Source: Bromus sterilis
Taxonomy: Eukaryota > Streptophyta > Magnoliopsida > Poales > Poaceae
Length of the DNA stretch: 64,000 nucleotides
Reading direction: 5' to 3'
NCBI GenBank assembly: GCA_950022295.1
Contig: OX465601.1
Span: forward strand, 171,185,501 to 171,249,500
Shown here: positions 25,196 through 39,492 of the stretch, piece after piece
Layout: each line of letters begins with the position of its first letter
Numbering within the stretch: the first letter of the stretch is position 1
Position numbers and translations under genes: made by a program
The notes under the pieces: generated by a model
The model's input: the letters and a program-made list of their open reading frames with translations, nothing else
Told to the model about the DNA's origin: nothing
The model's database searches: none

Positions 25196-26837
25196 TTATA
25201 CGTCCCAAACGTTTCTATAATTGTTTCTTGTTCCATGCTCTTTTAGGTGACATTTCTATGTGCTTTACTACACTTTCATACCTTTTACACATATTCGGGC
25301 TAACCTACTAACTCAGTGCACCTAGTGCCAGTTTCTGTCTGCTGATATCTGTAAGTTGCAGGTTTTCACCCATTTTTACAGAGCTCAAAAAATTCCTAGA
25401 AAATTAGATAAAAAGTCAGCGTGACGGAAGCTTCCGGAAACACTGGAGAAGTGCCATAGGGGGAGAACCCCCTCCCAGGCGGCCAGGGGGCACGACTCCA
25501 CTCCTGGTCGCGCCAGGAGGGCACCTGGGTGGTGGGGACACACCCTGGTGCCCCCCTTTGGCCTATATTACCTCCTCGCTCTGAAAATCCTCGGGGAGAC
25601 CCCCGCATTGCAATTTTCCCCACTGTTTCGCTGCCGCCGCGCTTCCAAGATCGGGAGCACCAGAAGACCTCTTCCCGTCACCCTGCCGGAGGGAGGATTG
25701 ACCTCCAGGAGCTTCTCCACCACCATTGATGCTTCCCGGATGTGCCGTGAGTAGTCCCCCTTGGACCATGGGTACATGACCAGTAGCTATGTGATGTCTT
25801 CTCTCCAATCTTGTGCTTCAATTCTTAGCCATTGTGAGCTGCCCTACATGATCAAGGCATCTATGTAATTCTTTCTGCTGTTGCTATGCTGAGTTTGCTG
25901 GGATCCGATGGATTATGAGCTTATGTTCATATTGTGATGAGTTATATATTTGGTTCTCCTTTTGTATTTTGTTCTTGAGTAATTCTTGCATGTTCTCTGT
26001 TGCTTTTTAAGTCTTTGGCCAAGTAGTAGATAGTAACTCCAAGAGGGAGTGTTTATGATTGATTGTGTGTTCATGCCCCCCGATGTCTAGCTTGAGTGAC
26101 AGAAACATGAGACTAGGGGATGTGCTGCTGCCACCAGGGAGAAAACAACGGTGCTTGTAACCGCGTTTGCAAGGATTGTTTACCTTACTCAAAGTTTGTT
26201 AATGCAGTTGTATGTTGCTTTGGGTTTACACTTTGGGGGGGGGGGGGGCTCGCAACTTAATACCAGCGAGATGTTCTGGATAGATATCTCAAGGTGGATG
26301 ATTCGTGAGTAGATGTAGTTGGATTTCGGTCTACTTGTTTTGGCGTATTGACCATGCTTTTGAGCCTCTAACTTTCTTTGCAGCATAATTAGCATTGCGG
26401 TGCATTTAATATTCTGTCAATTGCCCAACTGTAATTTGTTTACCCAGCTTAGCTATTTTATCGTCTTTTGGGAGAGAGATGTCACTAGTGAACATCATGG
26501 GACCCCGGTCCATATTTCCACCACTGTTTACACCTCCACTATTTACTTATTTTATTTCCTTTATGTTGCAATCATCATTAGTATTTCCACCGTGCGTTTG
26601 ATCCTTTGTTAACGACAAGGACGGAGAGATTAACAACCTCTTTGTACTCGTTGGGAGAAAAGTTACTTGTGTCGTGTGAAGGTCCAGGTTAAGGAAGTGA
26701 TTCTATTCATACGGCGCATCACTTACTTCACCACCTACTTGTCATCCTTGGAGTCCTATGGGAGACATAAACCTTGGTATCTTCGCCAAGGGAAATTTGC
26801 TGCTAGGCTACATCCAACCTTCCACTTGGGGTAACCA
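25196..26837 (+). repeat. Athila/WHAM-like solo LTR (about 1.64 kb)
   Basis: Starts TTATACGTCCCAAACG, a decayed form of the TGATACGTCTC start, and ends CTTGGGGTAACCA, a decayed GGTTATCA. The interior has the typical cereal Athila LTR order: a GGCGCGACC-like GC block, GGCCTATATTACC (TATA-like, about 25560), then a long U5 with a run of 14 G near 26235. The flanks GTCAG and ACAAG do not match, so either the duplication has decayed or one end is misplaced. Confidence 0.7.
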
Positions 26838-29323
26838 ACAAGGAGCACTACTTCAGTGCCATCAGTCCGCTGTCCTCGGTTGCACTCCGGGACGAGATGG
26901 GGCTAGCTCCCTACCCTACGGTGGTGGCGGCAGCAGACACCCCTGCCCTAACCCTGGCATCATCTGCTCTGGGGGAGATGGGCCGAGTGAACTGGCTGGC
27001 TCTGGTTGGGCCGGGCCCTCCTCCTTCCCAATCGGGTTTCTCTCTCTCTGAATCAGAGTTTCCTACCCTACTAGGCTGTTCTTTTCCTCCTCCTGGGCCG
27101 ATTGCGATGCCAGTCTGTGACCCTCCTGGCCCACATCGCGCGGGATATATGTGGCTCCCTCGCGGTTCCCTAGACATTTTGTAAGGGTTTCTTGCAGCTA
27201 CTTGCGACGTGCGGAGTGCCTTTATCTCCCACCTCTCCTCTCACCAGATTCGTATCCTTCCTCCTCCCCCACCGATCTGCACCTCCTTTGCTACGGTTGT
27301 GGCCATGTCCTCCTCGCGCCCATCATCCCCTGCGAATAGAGGTGGTGCAGACGGCCGTGATATCGAAGCGTCTCTTCGGGCTCGCCTCGGGCGAGAGAAG
27401 GTCGCTTGGGAGGCGACTGCGGGGCGGTGGCTCTGCTCGATCTCCTCCTCCCCCATCCTGGGCGGAGAACAAGGCGGGATATAGAGGTGGTGGTGGTGGT
27501 GTTCTCCTGGATCCGTGGGATGTGGCAGCGGCCGCCTCGGCTCCGCGCTCGACTGCTTCTCCACCGCCCCTCCTACTACCACTCCGCCTCTGCCTACCGG
27601 TGGTTGTCTTCCCCCACCTCAGGCTGGCGGCGACGGTGGTCATGCTGGATTACAGCCCCAGGTTGGTCGTTCCTTCCACCATGATGGCAGGTTTCGTCAA
27701 GGTGGGCATCAGTACAGCAGCAAGCGCAAGTTCGGGGCTCGAGACGGTGCGTCGGGGTATGGCTCCTGTTTGGGGATTCTTCCTTTCCCGCTGGAGGGCT
27801 CATCGTCTGGAGGCTCGCATGGTTAGATCACTTGTTGTGCAAGTCATAGGCCGAATCATTTCCAATCTCAATGAAAGTCCCCTCCTTTCTGTTTGATCTG
27901 CCGTGCGGAAGGACACCTTACAGCCCCTTGCTCTCAAGAACTTTGGTATGGGGCTATCGGGATGCAGATTCTTTGGGATGGTTGGTGGCGGGGGAGTGGT
28001 TGTGGCCACACCCCCAGTCCAGAATGCCGCGGTCATCTTTTTCCTGGAGGGCTTTGTGTCGCTAGATAAAATGGCGGAGGAATTACATGAATAGGGCATG
28101 GAGAATTGGGAATTGTAGCTTGAGCGACTTTCTTCTTCGGAGTTCAGGGTGGTCTTCCTGTCTTGCGAGAGCCTGCACATGATGGCCACAAGCTCCTGTT
28201 TCATTCTCTCACCGCACCAGACCATAATTTTTGTCCATGAAGCCGTTGATGTGGATTGGTCCTTTGGATCACTGGTGGACGCGTGGTTCCGCTTGAGGAT
28301 GTGCCCCCGAGATGTGCAACGAAGCCGTGATCCTAGGCTTTGGTGAGCTTATTGGCAAGACGGTGTCAGTTGATCTGGACTCCCTATATCGTCGTGGTGC
28401 TATCTGTATGTTGTTCTCGCTCAGGAATCCATCACTGGTGGAAGGATTTGTGGAGTTTGTTCCTTCCCGTAAGGCGTACATGATAAAGATCTGTGTTGAA
28501 GGGGCTCCGGAACCTCGAGACAGTGCTCCATCGCCTCACCCTCCTCTGCCTCCGGGTTATCAAAACCAAGGCGGCCCGACGTTCAGTGAGAGTCAAGATG
28601 CTAGTGGTGATCCTTTCTCCCCCAGCGAATGCGAGGCTCTTGACCCGAACATTCACAAGCTCTATCCCAACAGGGGCCCTCCTAGTTATGGAGGGAGTAA
28701 ATATCACCCCACAACTCCCACTGTCGCCTCTATGCCTACTCCCCAGGCTTCTCTGATTGTTACCCATGTTGAAGTTCGACCTGGTCGCATCAATGTCCCG
28801 TCTTCCAAGTCCCCTGCCTCTGTAGTCTTTTCAAACATGCCGGCGCGGCCGATCTCCCCTTCTCTCTCGGATATTGTGGATTCCCCAAATAGGGATGATG
28901 TCACTAAGGAGCTCCTTGCTTCCCATCCCCGCTCCAAGAAAGTTGTCAAGAAAACCTCTTCTAGGGCCAAGGAGAGGAGGGCTACTGCCTCCAGAGCGTC
29001 GACCAGGGGGCTGTTTCGATCCTTGGATAAGGACCTGAGCGAGGCCGCTCCTAGGGCTTCCCCTCCGGCCTCTGAGAGGTCCCCGTCCGCTCGTTCTCTT
29101 TCCATCAAGACACCCTCTCTACTATGCGGAAGAGTCGCCGTGCTGCAGATGATGAAGTCCCTATCTTGGAGTGCGTTGAATGACGTGTGGTTGCTCGCGA
29201 CTTCCCCACAATTGCTATGCCGATTCGCCCTTCTCCTAAACGTACTTTTCTTAATGATCTCCCTGATTCGCATTTCGTTAATGTTTCTTCAAATTCTAGA
29301 ATTCAGTTGGGTGTTGGGGGGTC
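26838..29323 (+). pseudogene. LINE ORF1-like: CCHC zinc knuckle protein, multiply broken
   Basis: The protein would bind LINE RNA. A zinc knuckle CLICRAEGHLTAPC (CX2CX4HX4C) is encoded at 27890-27931. Upstream in other frames is FSLSESEFPTLLG, a phrase usual near the start of plant LINE ORF1. Downstream, an open stretch from an ATG at 28312 (MCNEAVILGFGELIGKTV) continues to the insertion site at 29323. It includes a Ser/Pro/Arg-rich segment with KKVVKKTSSRAKERRAT, likely nucleic-acid binding. At least three frameshifts and several stops break the region. The reading would resume at 43885 beyond the Athila element. Confidence 0.6.
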
Positions 29324-30725
29324 TGATAACCCTCAACTGTTGGGTATCGAGATAGCCTTCGCGGGTAAGATAACCCAATTTATTGATTCGATACTTGGGG
29401 ACACAAAGAATACGTACAGGCTTTGACAATTGAGTTGTCAATTCAACCGCACCTGAAATAAAAACTTACTTGCACAAAGGTATTAGTAGCAACTGTGATA
29501 CGGTGGTAATAGTGGTGGTGATAATAGTGGTGATAGTGGTAGTGGAACAACAAAAGTAAACAACTAGTAACCAGCAGGAAAGAAAACACTCTAGGCTAGG
29601 GAGATGGATGGTTGGGCGCTGCTTGGATGAGAACGAACATGTAATAGATTCTAACACGAGCAAGGCTCACAGAAAAGAAAGGATCATCTAGGCAAATATC
29701 AAACATCAGGCATGTATCCCAAGGTAGTTGTACGTGCTTGCAATAAGAACTTTGCACAACATCTTTTGTCCTACCCTCCCGCTACTAACGGGGCCAAAAG
29801 GAACTTAGGGAGATTAAGGTACTCCTGTCAAAGAGCACCGGAACAAAGCATTAACACTTCATGGATACACGGAATCCTCAAATTATAGTCCATCCCCTTT
29901 GGTGTCCCAAGCTGTCACCATTGAGATCGCCGGTTCCGGACTATAATAGGTGCATACAACTCATAGATAGGATCAAGAACACAACAAACTCAAGAAACAA
30001 AAGGGTGATCAGATCTGAAATCATGGCACTCGGGCCCAAAGTGGCAAGCATTAAGAGCAACAAGTTGTAACAAAGATGATAAACACCAAGTAGATGATAG
30101 GCAACATGCCCCCAATAATCTGATTGAACTATTACATGATCTAACTCATCCAATCCCTACCATCCCCTTTGCCTACAGCAGGGAATTACTCGCACATGGA
30201 TGGAGAAGTCATGGAGGGGTGATGGAGAGGCGATGGCGATGACGATGGCGATGATTTCCCCTCACCGGAGGCCAAAGCAGCCTCCAGATTAGCTCTCCCG
30301 GAGAAGAACAGAGGGTTGCAGCGGCTCCGCGACATAGATTGGAAAAGTGACTTCTGTTCTGGGATTTCTGCGTCGGGAGAATAAATAGGGCCAAAGTAGG
30401 TCACCAGGGGGTGTGGGACCCAGCCAGGAGGGCAGGTGGCGCGGCCAAGGGCTGGGCCGCGCCAGGCACCCTCCTGGTTGCCCCTAGCTTCCCTATGGCC
30501 CCCCTTTGGATCCTCGGAAGCTTCTGGAATGCTGATTTTTTATATATTTTCTTGGGATTTTTCCAGCGTACCTAAATATCCAGAAACCTGCACAAAAGAA
30601 AACAGCACTGGTAGCTCTGCTGAAAACAGCGTCAGTCCGGGTTAGTTTCGTTCAAATCATGCAATAATGAAGCCAAAACAATAGCAAAAGTGTTTGGAAA
30701 AGTAGATACGTTTGAGACGTATCTA
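29324..30725 (-). repeat. Athila 3' LTR
   Basis: Starts TGATAACCCTCAACTG on the plus strand and ends near GAGACGTATCTA. In the first 150 bp it differs from the other LTR at about eight positions by hand count, less further in, so the insertion is neither very new nor ancient. Confidence 0.9.
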
Positions 30726-30738
30726 CTCCCCCAAGCTT
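30726..30738 (-). other. Athila polypurine tract
   Basis: On the minus strand CTTGGGGGAG abuts the 3' LTR. Confidence 0.7.
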
Positions 30739-32549
30739 AGCTATTTCTTGTCCTCAAGAAATTCGGTTCAACGAACTGGACGCGACAAATAAAACTTTGA
30801 CAAAGTCTTTTGCTTGAATAGATGTATATAAGCATGTACTACGAAAGAGTTTAGCAAGTTTTGACACCATGCTACAAGGACAATGCATGAAGCAATCCTT
30901 CTTTCATGTAATCAGTCACAAAAAAACAAAAAGTAAACAATATGCTGCTGAAAATCAATCTAAGATCACAATGCACATAGCATGAACATATCGGAGTGGT
31001 ATCTCTCTAGCCTCCATGAGTGAAGAAAAACATAAATGCAGAAACTCCTCTGGAGTTTTAAAGGAGACTAGAACTTAGAACTCAAAGTAAGAAACATCAC
31101 AAGCATGCAGAAGACAATGTGATACTTTGGGACAATGCATGTTACACTAAGAATGACAATTATGCTCTCCTAGTTGGTGCTTTGGAAAAAGGAAGGTGGA
31201 GACTCTCGAACCGTGGCTTTTGATGGCAAGGTTGAAAACCCGTGAAAGGAAGCAAAGACTAAACATGTACCAGAGCTCTTGGTTTTGAAAACAGAGATAA
31301 AACACTTTTGAGAAGTGCAACTTTCCAGTCAACGGTGAACGGTAAAGGTCTCTCAATATCTCCCATGCCAACCATATTAATGCTTTTTGCTTACACATGT
31401 TCCCTTATCCATAAATCCTTTGATGGTCTACGGAACCTTTTATTTTGCCTCAAGGATGGAAGGAGGATATCGTTCCACCTATCATAATCAGCATTTGGTC
31501 CGTTTCATTCCATCATCAAGTATGGGGGAGGTGTAACTCTCATATATATTTCTTTTTTATTGACTAGTTAAAACTTCCGTCAAAATATTTTTGGCATGAA
31601 AGATACTGATTTTCCCTCACCGCACCATGAGCTTGTACGGTTGCAAAGGGGAAGCTTTTGAATAAATTTCAAGATGGTACAAGAAAGTCTAAGTTAGGAG
31701 TGGCCGGTAAATACCACATATAGGTAGGTATGGTGGACTCAAATGGAACAACTGGTTTGAAAAGGAGTTTGGAAGCACAAGTAGAATTCCTCATGGTGCT
31801 GGAGGAGGGCTAGCAAAAGACGGGGAAGTGACCAACTAGAGAGCATAACAGTCATAATCATGCAGAGCGACAAAGCAACATTGAATCGGGCATGAAAGTG
31901 ATATAACTCACCCTGAAGTAAAAAGATCATCAAGGCATAACAGACTTTTTAGTCTTAACATGCGTGAACATGTGCCAAGTCAATCCAAGAATCCCCTGGA
32001 GGGAAATATCACTTCAATATGCCACACCATGAACAATGAAATGCATGTCAATCATTTCAAGCAACACATTATAAACTCTAGCTATTTGAGACTAACCACA
32101 AAGAAAGCATGAACCACTGGGAAAGCGTTGTAAACATAGCATATGTCGCTACAAGCTGGTCTCTAATCATAAGTACAGGCATATGTAAAAAAGTAGAAAC
32201 GAAAAGAGTTCATACTAGCTTTCCTTGTTGCATCCTTCCGTCGATCTTCGTCATTACTGCCTTGTCACTTGCACGAGCGAACGTAGGAAATATAATCATC
32301 ACGGACTCGAGCTGAACTCTAAAACAAAGAAAACTAAAGAGAAAAGGAAACATATTTTTGGGTTTTTTTAAGGTTTAACGAAAGCAAAAGAAAGGAGGAA
32401 TCTTTTTGGGTTTTTGCAAACTAAAAGAGCAAAGAAGAACATGCAAAAACTTGCAAAAAGATAAAAGCGAACCAACGGTAGATACAATGGAAAGGGGAGG
32501 AGAGCACGTACTCCCCCAACCTTAGGATTTTGGCCTAAGTTGGGCTCTT
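30739..32549 (-). other. Non-coding region between ORF1 and 3' LTR of the Athila element
   Basis: A-rich on the plus strand, with no domain in any frame. Long 3' regions of this kind are normal for Athila elements. Confidence 0.6.
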
Positions 32550-33761
32550 CTATTGCGGTCCCGAGGAGCCTCCTGCTCCGGGGTAATGGTAATCCCAAGG
32601 GTTATATGAGCCCTCCGGTGCGTACACTGAAGTCCTCGGATCCTCCCACGTGGAAGAGGAAGGTCCCGCCCCCCATCCAGAGGAAGACCCTTCACCCCAG
32701 GGGGTGACGGTCTCCTCCTGAACTGGTGGATATACCACGTGCTCCTCCTCGTCTGGCTCGACCCCCTCCGTGGTGTCGTGAAACTGGTATCTCCCCGTGA
32801 TCTCATCAAACTCGGCCACTGAAAAACGAAATCCGTTCCTGCGAGAAAAATCAAACACAAGTGGTGCAGGTAGACGGATAGTGCCTTCCACACCGTCTTT
32901 AAACCGCTAAATATAATCAAGTGCATAGCGGTCAGAGGCCTTAGTAACAAATAAATGTCTCTTCATGGCAGCCAAGTCAAGGCTAACAAAAGGAAAGACT
33001 GTATCATCTGGGCGCGGTTCTCCTTGGAGAAACTGCAAAAGAAGAGTGCCATAGACACCACCAAAGAGGTCCCCCTTGTTACTATTAGTAGCAAGGCGTT
33101 TCGCAATAAGCGAACCCACATGATATTCGTGCTTCCCTGAGAGCGCACTCGCCATGATAGCAGTATCAGGCGTAGAAGTGTTGCTCGTGTTGTCTCGAGC
33201 CAACACTCCTCTTGCAATATAATAGGAGAAATACCTGAGGTGAGGCAACAAAATGTTGGAAATCTTCTGGCGGTTGGATGCCCTCACTTCAGTGTTACAG
33301 AACGAGTCGAGGAGGGTGTTGAGTGCAATAGTTTGGACATTTTTCCTCTTCTTCTTCTCAACCAAGCCTGGCAAACCTAAAGCTTCACAAAATGTACTCA
33401 TAGGCATGGTGAGCAATCTTCCATAAAGTCGAAACACCACAGTATCATTATCATGATAAAACCTGAAACTGTTAACAAAAATAGCGGTGCGTGTCTCGTA
33501 CTGTGGTACACGGCTCGTAACAAGCCGTGTCAAACCTGCATTGGCACACAGAGCATAGAAATCTTCTCGTATGCCGGCATCCTCCATGAAATCTTCGCAT
33601 GGAAATGCCATGGCTCTTGCGGGTGACGCGTCCAACATATCCATGGGTACGATATCTTCATTATACCTCACCCTTGTGGTTGAAGGTGAAGCTGCGGAAC
33701 GCGTAACACGGCTAGAGCGCTCGGGCTTCTTCTTCCCAAGCCATTTTCCTAGCCTCTCCAT
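32550..33761 (-). pseudogene. Athila ORF1 protein (env-position ORF), one in-frame stop
   Basis: The frame starts at the ATG at 33761 (MERLGKWLGKKKPERSS) and is recognisable as the protein that Athila elements encode in the position of an envelope gene: FYALCANAGLTRLV, VFRLYGRLLTMPMSTFCEALG, and ILLPHLRYFSYYIARGVL. A TAG at 32907-32909 interrupts it. The same frame then continues without a shift to 32550 with an acidic, then Gly/Ser/Trp/Pro-rich tail. The function of this plant protein is not established. I see no clear signal peptide or membrane segment, so an envelope role is not supported here. Confidence 0.75.
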
Positions 33762-34227
33762 TTCTGAAATTTTTAACAATTCTCAAAAATGAAGATTTAA
33801 ACAAAACTAGTTTGGGCAAAACATTCTACTTACTTTACCAAGGCTGAAACTAGCAACAAAACTTGAAAAATAAATTTCTACACACACATTTAAGCTCAAC
33901 TAAACAGCACCAAGAACCACTAAATACTCACTAATGAAGCCACCAACTAGAAAACTAATTGGAGGGGTGAGGGAGTCACATACCAGAGAGTATTTGTTCC
34001 AAATTTCAGCTCAAATGAGTGGTTGTAGAGGGAGATCAAAGTTCCGTGCTCAAGAACAGCAAGAACACGAAACCAGAGCAAGAACACGAGTTTTCGGGGT
34101 GAGAGAGAGAGTGGAAGAAGAGATGCCAGAAGGGGGTGCCTATGGCCCCCAGGAGGGTGGGTGGCGCGGCCAGGAGCTGGGCCGCACCATCTGGCCTCCT
34201 GGGCCAGGGGTGGACCCCCCTGGTCAG

Positions 34228-37200
34228 TGTAAGGCCCGATATGTGGTACTGTTCCAGATCTAGATGTTTCCATCCAGATCCGGGGACGAAGCACATATCG
34301 GTCCCACCGCGACATATGACGAAGTCATATGTCCCGGATTTCCAACATGATATCACAACATTACAGATACAAGGATACAACATCTCATACAATCGGCATA
34401 CAACTGCCTTAAACAATACAACAGCGGAAGATACATGTCTAAGTACAGACTACAATCAAATGCCTACTGGCAAAGAGAAAAAATCGATCCACATGAGAAC
34501 ACGGGTCCAGGCCCTCCGCCGAGATCCGCCTAACTAGTCGTCGTCGAGTCTCCACGTGAAATGTCGATCACCATACCTGTTGTCGATCAAGAACCCTGAA
34601 AAGAGTTTGGGGGTAGTATCATGAGTACAGAAGTACTCAGCATCCAACTGTAGTGGTCATCTGACACAGCAAGGACTTCATCACTCGTCATTCTAGGACA
34701 ACTAGTAGTTTACGGTAAGGATGGGGTAAGTGGTGAGGTTGCTGCCGCACTAGCATTTATGAAGTGGCTAACGATCTAGGGAGTAAGATAAGAAGCCAAG
34801 CATTCGATGAGGAATCGCCTCCAACAAGTCTGCTATCCACCTACTTACGCAAGCATAACACCTATCCTATCATTTTCCTCCTCTTCGCATCCCAACAAAG
34901 AAGAAGCAGTCAAGGAACACACACACGTTGATCAAGTTATATTAAGATTATCTCAGTTGTTGTTGTCTATGAACAAGCAGTAGGTCTCAAGTCGTCCATA
35001 ACCGTGGACACGGCTTCTCGAAAAGATTTAACCCTGCAGGGGTGTACCAACTGCCCATTACAAGGCTCCGCACGCACGCCCATCTCTCTCAGTTGCTACC
35101 CATCACAGGCAACCATTTTATGATTTAGTTCCGAGAGATCCGAAACGACAGGTCCCTCTAACTAACAACGAACAAATCCGGGTGGCCCCCGGGGAGTCGA
35201 CACCCAACCCAAGAGTCGGTCGCGCCCTCGGATCGGAATCTTCAGTATGGATAAGGTCGGGGTTAGTCTCGCCTATATAACAGGGGACTTCCCTAGCTCA
35301 CCAGTGTGGACCAATTGAGAAACCATGTCTTCGCTGGCCCGGGTTGTTTAAAAACTACGAGGGGATCCACCAAGCACACACAAGGGGTTTCAAATGGTAA
35401 ATCAGCTCGGGCAACCACTAGGAATTTTGAAGCTAGATAGGTAAAAAAAGGGGACCCCATAAAATCCCACACGCGGTTAGGCACGCTCAGTCTTAAAACC
35501 AATACCGGAACTCGGGTCCTAGGTGACTCGAATGGAACAAAGCGTCGGGGCGGGATAGCCTAGACCTTCCATCCTTCGTCGAATATAGTCAACATTTATA
35601 ATAATCATATCATCAAAAACAAAATAATAATGTGATATCCAGAACCAAGGAGTAACAGGGTAACATCGTAGCATCCTAAGCATGCATACTAAGCGGGGCT
35701 GAGCAACGAGCAATAGTAACATAGCAGTACATGGTTTGCTGGGAGGGGACATGGCTGTATCGGTTTGAAAGAGGTTGTAAACATGTGGTAGGATCAAACA
35801 TCGAACCTAACCTAGTCTAGCATGCAAACTGCTGGTGGAAATAGAATGGATCATAAGTAATTTATCGTCCTTGCCTGTTGATAAGGCGGGTTCCGAAGGT
35901 GTAGTTCATCGCAAGCTCGCATCGTCTCCGAAAGGTACCCGCGGAAGCACATAAGACGGTAAACACTGGAAAGCAATCAACGAGCAAGCATCTATTACTA
36001 CGAGGCAAACACGAGCAAGCATCAACAAGAAGAAACACGAGACATCGCACCTACCTTCGAGAGCGGTTACTAACAATTTAAGTGGAGTACTCGTCACACA
36101 CGACGATACCGCACATTTAGAATCGGTTCAAGTTGTTTAGCTACAGGTGATCAACAAAGTTGTTAACATGGCATATTACTCAAGCATGGCATAGCACTCA
36201 AACATGACAAGAGGTGAAGCATAAAAGAAACTATCTATGCTAGACAATTTAAGTGAGGAACAATCCTAAACATGGCATAACTCTAAGTGCCGCACAACAA
36301 TTAAAGGATTTGGTACTGTTCTGCCCTAAACCATATTTTAGGTTGGTTAACAACAGCACACAATAGCATAAACACAAAGTACACAAAAAACTAATCAAGT
36401 TACATATAAAGAACACCCCAAACGGAGTTACGATCAAAAAGACATAAGCAAAACAAGTTACGGGCACAATCTGCCAACATCACGAAGCACACTTTAGAGC
36501 AATGCATAAACAGGATAATCAATGCAAACATGCTCGCAAATGATATGGAACTAAAGTAGACATGACAGGGAAGCCATGGCAAAAAGAATCATGCAAATAG
36601 GCATCATAGATCAAAAGATATTAAGCATGCAACATGGCATCGGAACGTTACAGACTTAGAGAAAAACAGAGGTGGCTGTCAAAAACAGCGGGATAGCAAC
36701 TTTGGAGCTCAATAACTATATGACCAGCAAGCATATCATGACAATGCAATACATATAATGAAATTAGACATGGTGCTTAACAATATTCAATTGGAATCAC
36801 TCAAATCCGATAAACGGTCACGACACACTCGTCGACCGAAGTTGCAACAAATTAACAGTTTTCAGCACAGCAGCACATTAACATCAGGGTCACAACTTTA
36901 GAGCAAGATTTAATATAGCTAAAGCACCCAAACATGACAAGTTAAAGCATGGAAATAAAGTACACATGATGCTTAACACATGGGAAAAAGAATCAATGCA
37001 ATAGGCCTCATGGATGTGTCACAATTATCATGCCAACTTGAAATAAAATAATAACAGCAACACTTAACAGGAATTAGTAGAAGTTTAACGGCCTGATGCC
37101 CACTTCAACACAGAAATACACCATCAATATGACCTCAAATCAAAATGCTCACAAAATATGGATTGATGTACACGCAATTCTAAGCAATTTTCCTTTTGGG

Positions 37201-38475
37201 CGCAACATCATCCGAGCTACGGTTTGATCGCAAACGACAACGCAAAATTGAATCAGCAGCACATTTGTTTCCAGACTTAGAAAAAAATAACAGAGGGTCT
37301 AGGAAAAAAAGCATGGGCTGGATCTCAGCTCACCATGGGCCGAGCCCATCTGACAGGTGGCGGCCTGGGCCTCGTGCTTGCTGGGCCGTGGGGCGCTGGA
37401 AGGCCGCGCGGGGTGGGCAGGCCGGCCCAGGGGCGACGGTTGGAGGCAGGAGCTCGTCCCGATCGGATCGAGCGCAGCGGCGGCTCCGGCCGGCCTGGCT
37501 CCGGCGAGGAGGCGCGCGGCGGCGCAGGCCAAGGCAGGGCGGCGCGGCTCCACCTGCCGGCGCGGTGGCGAGCTCCCTGCCATGGCGGGTGGCGCTCGGG
37601 CTCAGGGAGGAAGGAGCCATGGCGGCTCGGGCGGCGCCTTCGTGGTGACCTTCGGCAGGGGAGGAGAGAGATCAGGGGAGATAGGAGGGGCTAGGAGGAG
37701 AGGAGGGGGCGCGGGAAGAGAGGGGCCGGCGGGGAACGGCGGCTCGCCGGCCGGAGGGGCGCGGTGGCGGCGCCGGTTTGCCCACGGACGCGGGCTGGAG
37801 AGAGAGAAGGCTGGCTGGGGCTGACGTGGCGCTTCCAGGGCCGTCAGATCGGCCGATCTGACGGTCCAGAACCCATTGGGCTGATTCCAGATCTGGGAGC
37901 TATGTGTTGGACGAAAATGGGGGTGTTTTGGGGCAAAGTGGAGGGGGTGGCTGCAATTTTATGCTAGGGAAACCCTAGAAAGGGGTGGGAGTGTGGTGGT
38001 CTTTATATAGCCCAGGTGGCTGGCAGTTTGCAAAAACATCCCCGGTTTTTCCCTCGCGCGCGAGGTGCTCACGTTTCTGACCGCTGGGGGTCCGCAGTAC
38101 CTCCGATTCGGGTAAAACTTCAAACTGCGCGATCAGCGCATCGAGCCGGCGGCGTTCACCTCGCGTTGGAAACGTTCTGAGAACACTTTCCGGTGCGCTA
38201 TAAAAATATCCCGTTTAATTATTAAACAGGGTTTTCGTTCCGTTGGCTGCGGCTGGTCTCGTGCGGTTTTCGCGACGGTGATCGGGTGATACCCAGTGTC
38301 GCAAAGGTCGAGTGTCAGGGTGGCAAGGGTCGGTCTCCGTCCGATACGAGATAAGAGGGGGAAAATAACCGCCGATCGATAAATCGGGGATGCAAACACC
38401 GCAACAAATCAGACAATCAAAGAATTCACACCGAAAACAAAAATTTTAAATTTTTGCAAAATCTGGGCTGTTACA
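34228..38475 (-). repeat. Giant solo LTR, family Y, copy 2 (4,248 bp)
   Basis: TGTAAGGCCCGATATG to GGGCTGTTACA, flanked by GTCAG at 34223-34227 and 38476-38480. It is collinear with copy 1 along its whole length and in the same orientation. TATA box at 38001-38010. It sits where the pol of the Athila element would lie, but the duplication shows it did not itself remove pol. Confidence 0.93.
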
Positions 38476-38853
38476 GTCAGCCACAGGTACTCCCTGATGG
38501 CTTTTTACCTAGAAAATTATATTTTGAATTTTCTGGAATTTTCTGGGCAACTTCACTGTAGAGAATTTTTCAAAGTTCAAAAATCTGCTAAAACTTTCGT
38601 GAACTTGAGACAAAAGTTAGAACAAGTGAAGCTTTGAACACAAAAACTTGGGTACAACAAAGAGAATAAAAGCTAAAGGAAATTAAAACATAATAAGCTC
38701 AACTTTTTACCTATAAAAAACATGCTAGTTAGCAAGGTTGATCAAGTCTTACCGACAAACCTGTGGTATATAGCGTAGAAAGTCTCGCCTCTTATGAAGT
38801 GATCATTGCACTCTCACTTTAATGGACATTGTCCCCACCATAATTGTTTTGTA

Positions 38854-39492
38854 TTAGTGGTATACATGTAGTGGACAATCCCATTCTCCAATCTTCACGA
38901 TCTGGATATTCTCAATGGAGTTAAGGCCATGGCTTTTGTCGATCTTCTTCGGAAAATACACCGTGTGTTCTTTGTTATTCACGTTGAAGGTAGCCTTCCC
39001 TTTATTGCAATCAATAACAGCACCTACGGTGTTAAGAAAAGGTCTACCAAGGATAATGGACATGCTCCAATCCTCGGGCATGTCAAGCACAACAAAATCA
39101 GTAAGTATTAAGCAATTGGCAACTTCAACAGGAACATCCTCACAAATACCGATCGGGACGGCCGTGGACTTGTCGGCCATCTATAGAGAGATATCTGTAG
39201 GAATTAATTTCTCTAAACAAAGTCTTTTGTAGAGATAAAAGGGCATAACACTCACTCCTGCACCAAGATCACATAAAGCAGTTCTAACATAATTATTTTT
39301 TATGGAGCAAGGAATGGTGGGTATACCTGGGTCACCGAGCTTCTCAGGAATCTTGCCACTGAAAGAGTAGTTAGCAAGGATAGTAGATATTTCCTCATTA
39401 GGGACTTTTCTTTTATTAGTAACAATATCTTTCATATATTTGGAGTAAGGAGGTAACTTAATAGCATCAGTCAAAGGGATTTGAAGAAACAA
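38854..39492 (-). pseudogene. Athila aspartic protease, one in-frame stop
   Basis: Reads from 39492 down: KVPNEEISTILANYSFSGKI, then the active site ALCDLGAGVSVMP (Asp-Leu-Gly, as in plant gypsy proteases). A TAG at 39181-39183 is followed in the same frame by PIGICEDVPVEV and the flap-side motif SIILGRPFLNT. It would process the Gag-Pol polyprotein. The catalytic Asp is retained and the stop is the only break within this segment. What follows downstream is non-coding up to the solo LTR. Confidence 0.85.
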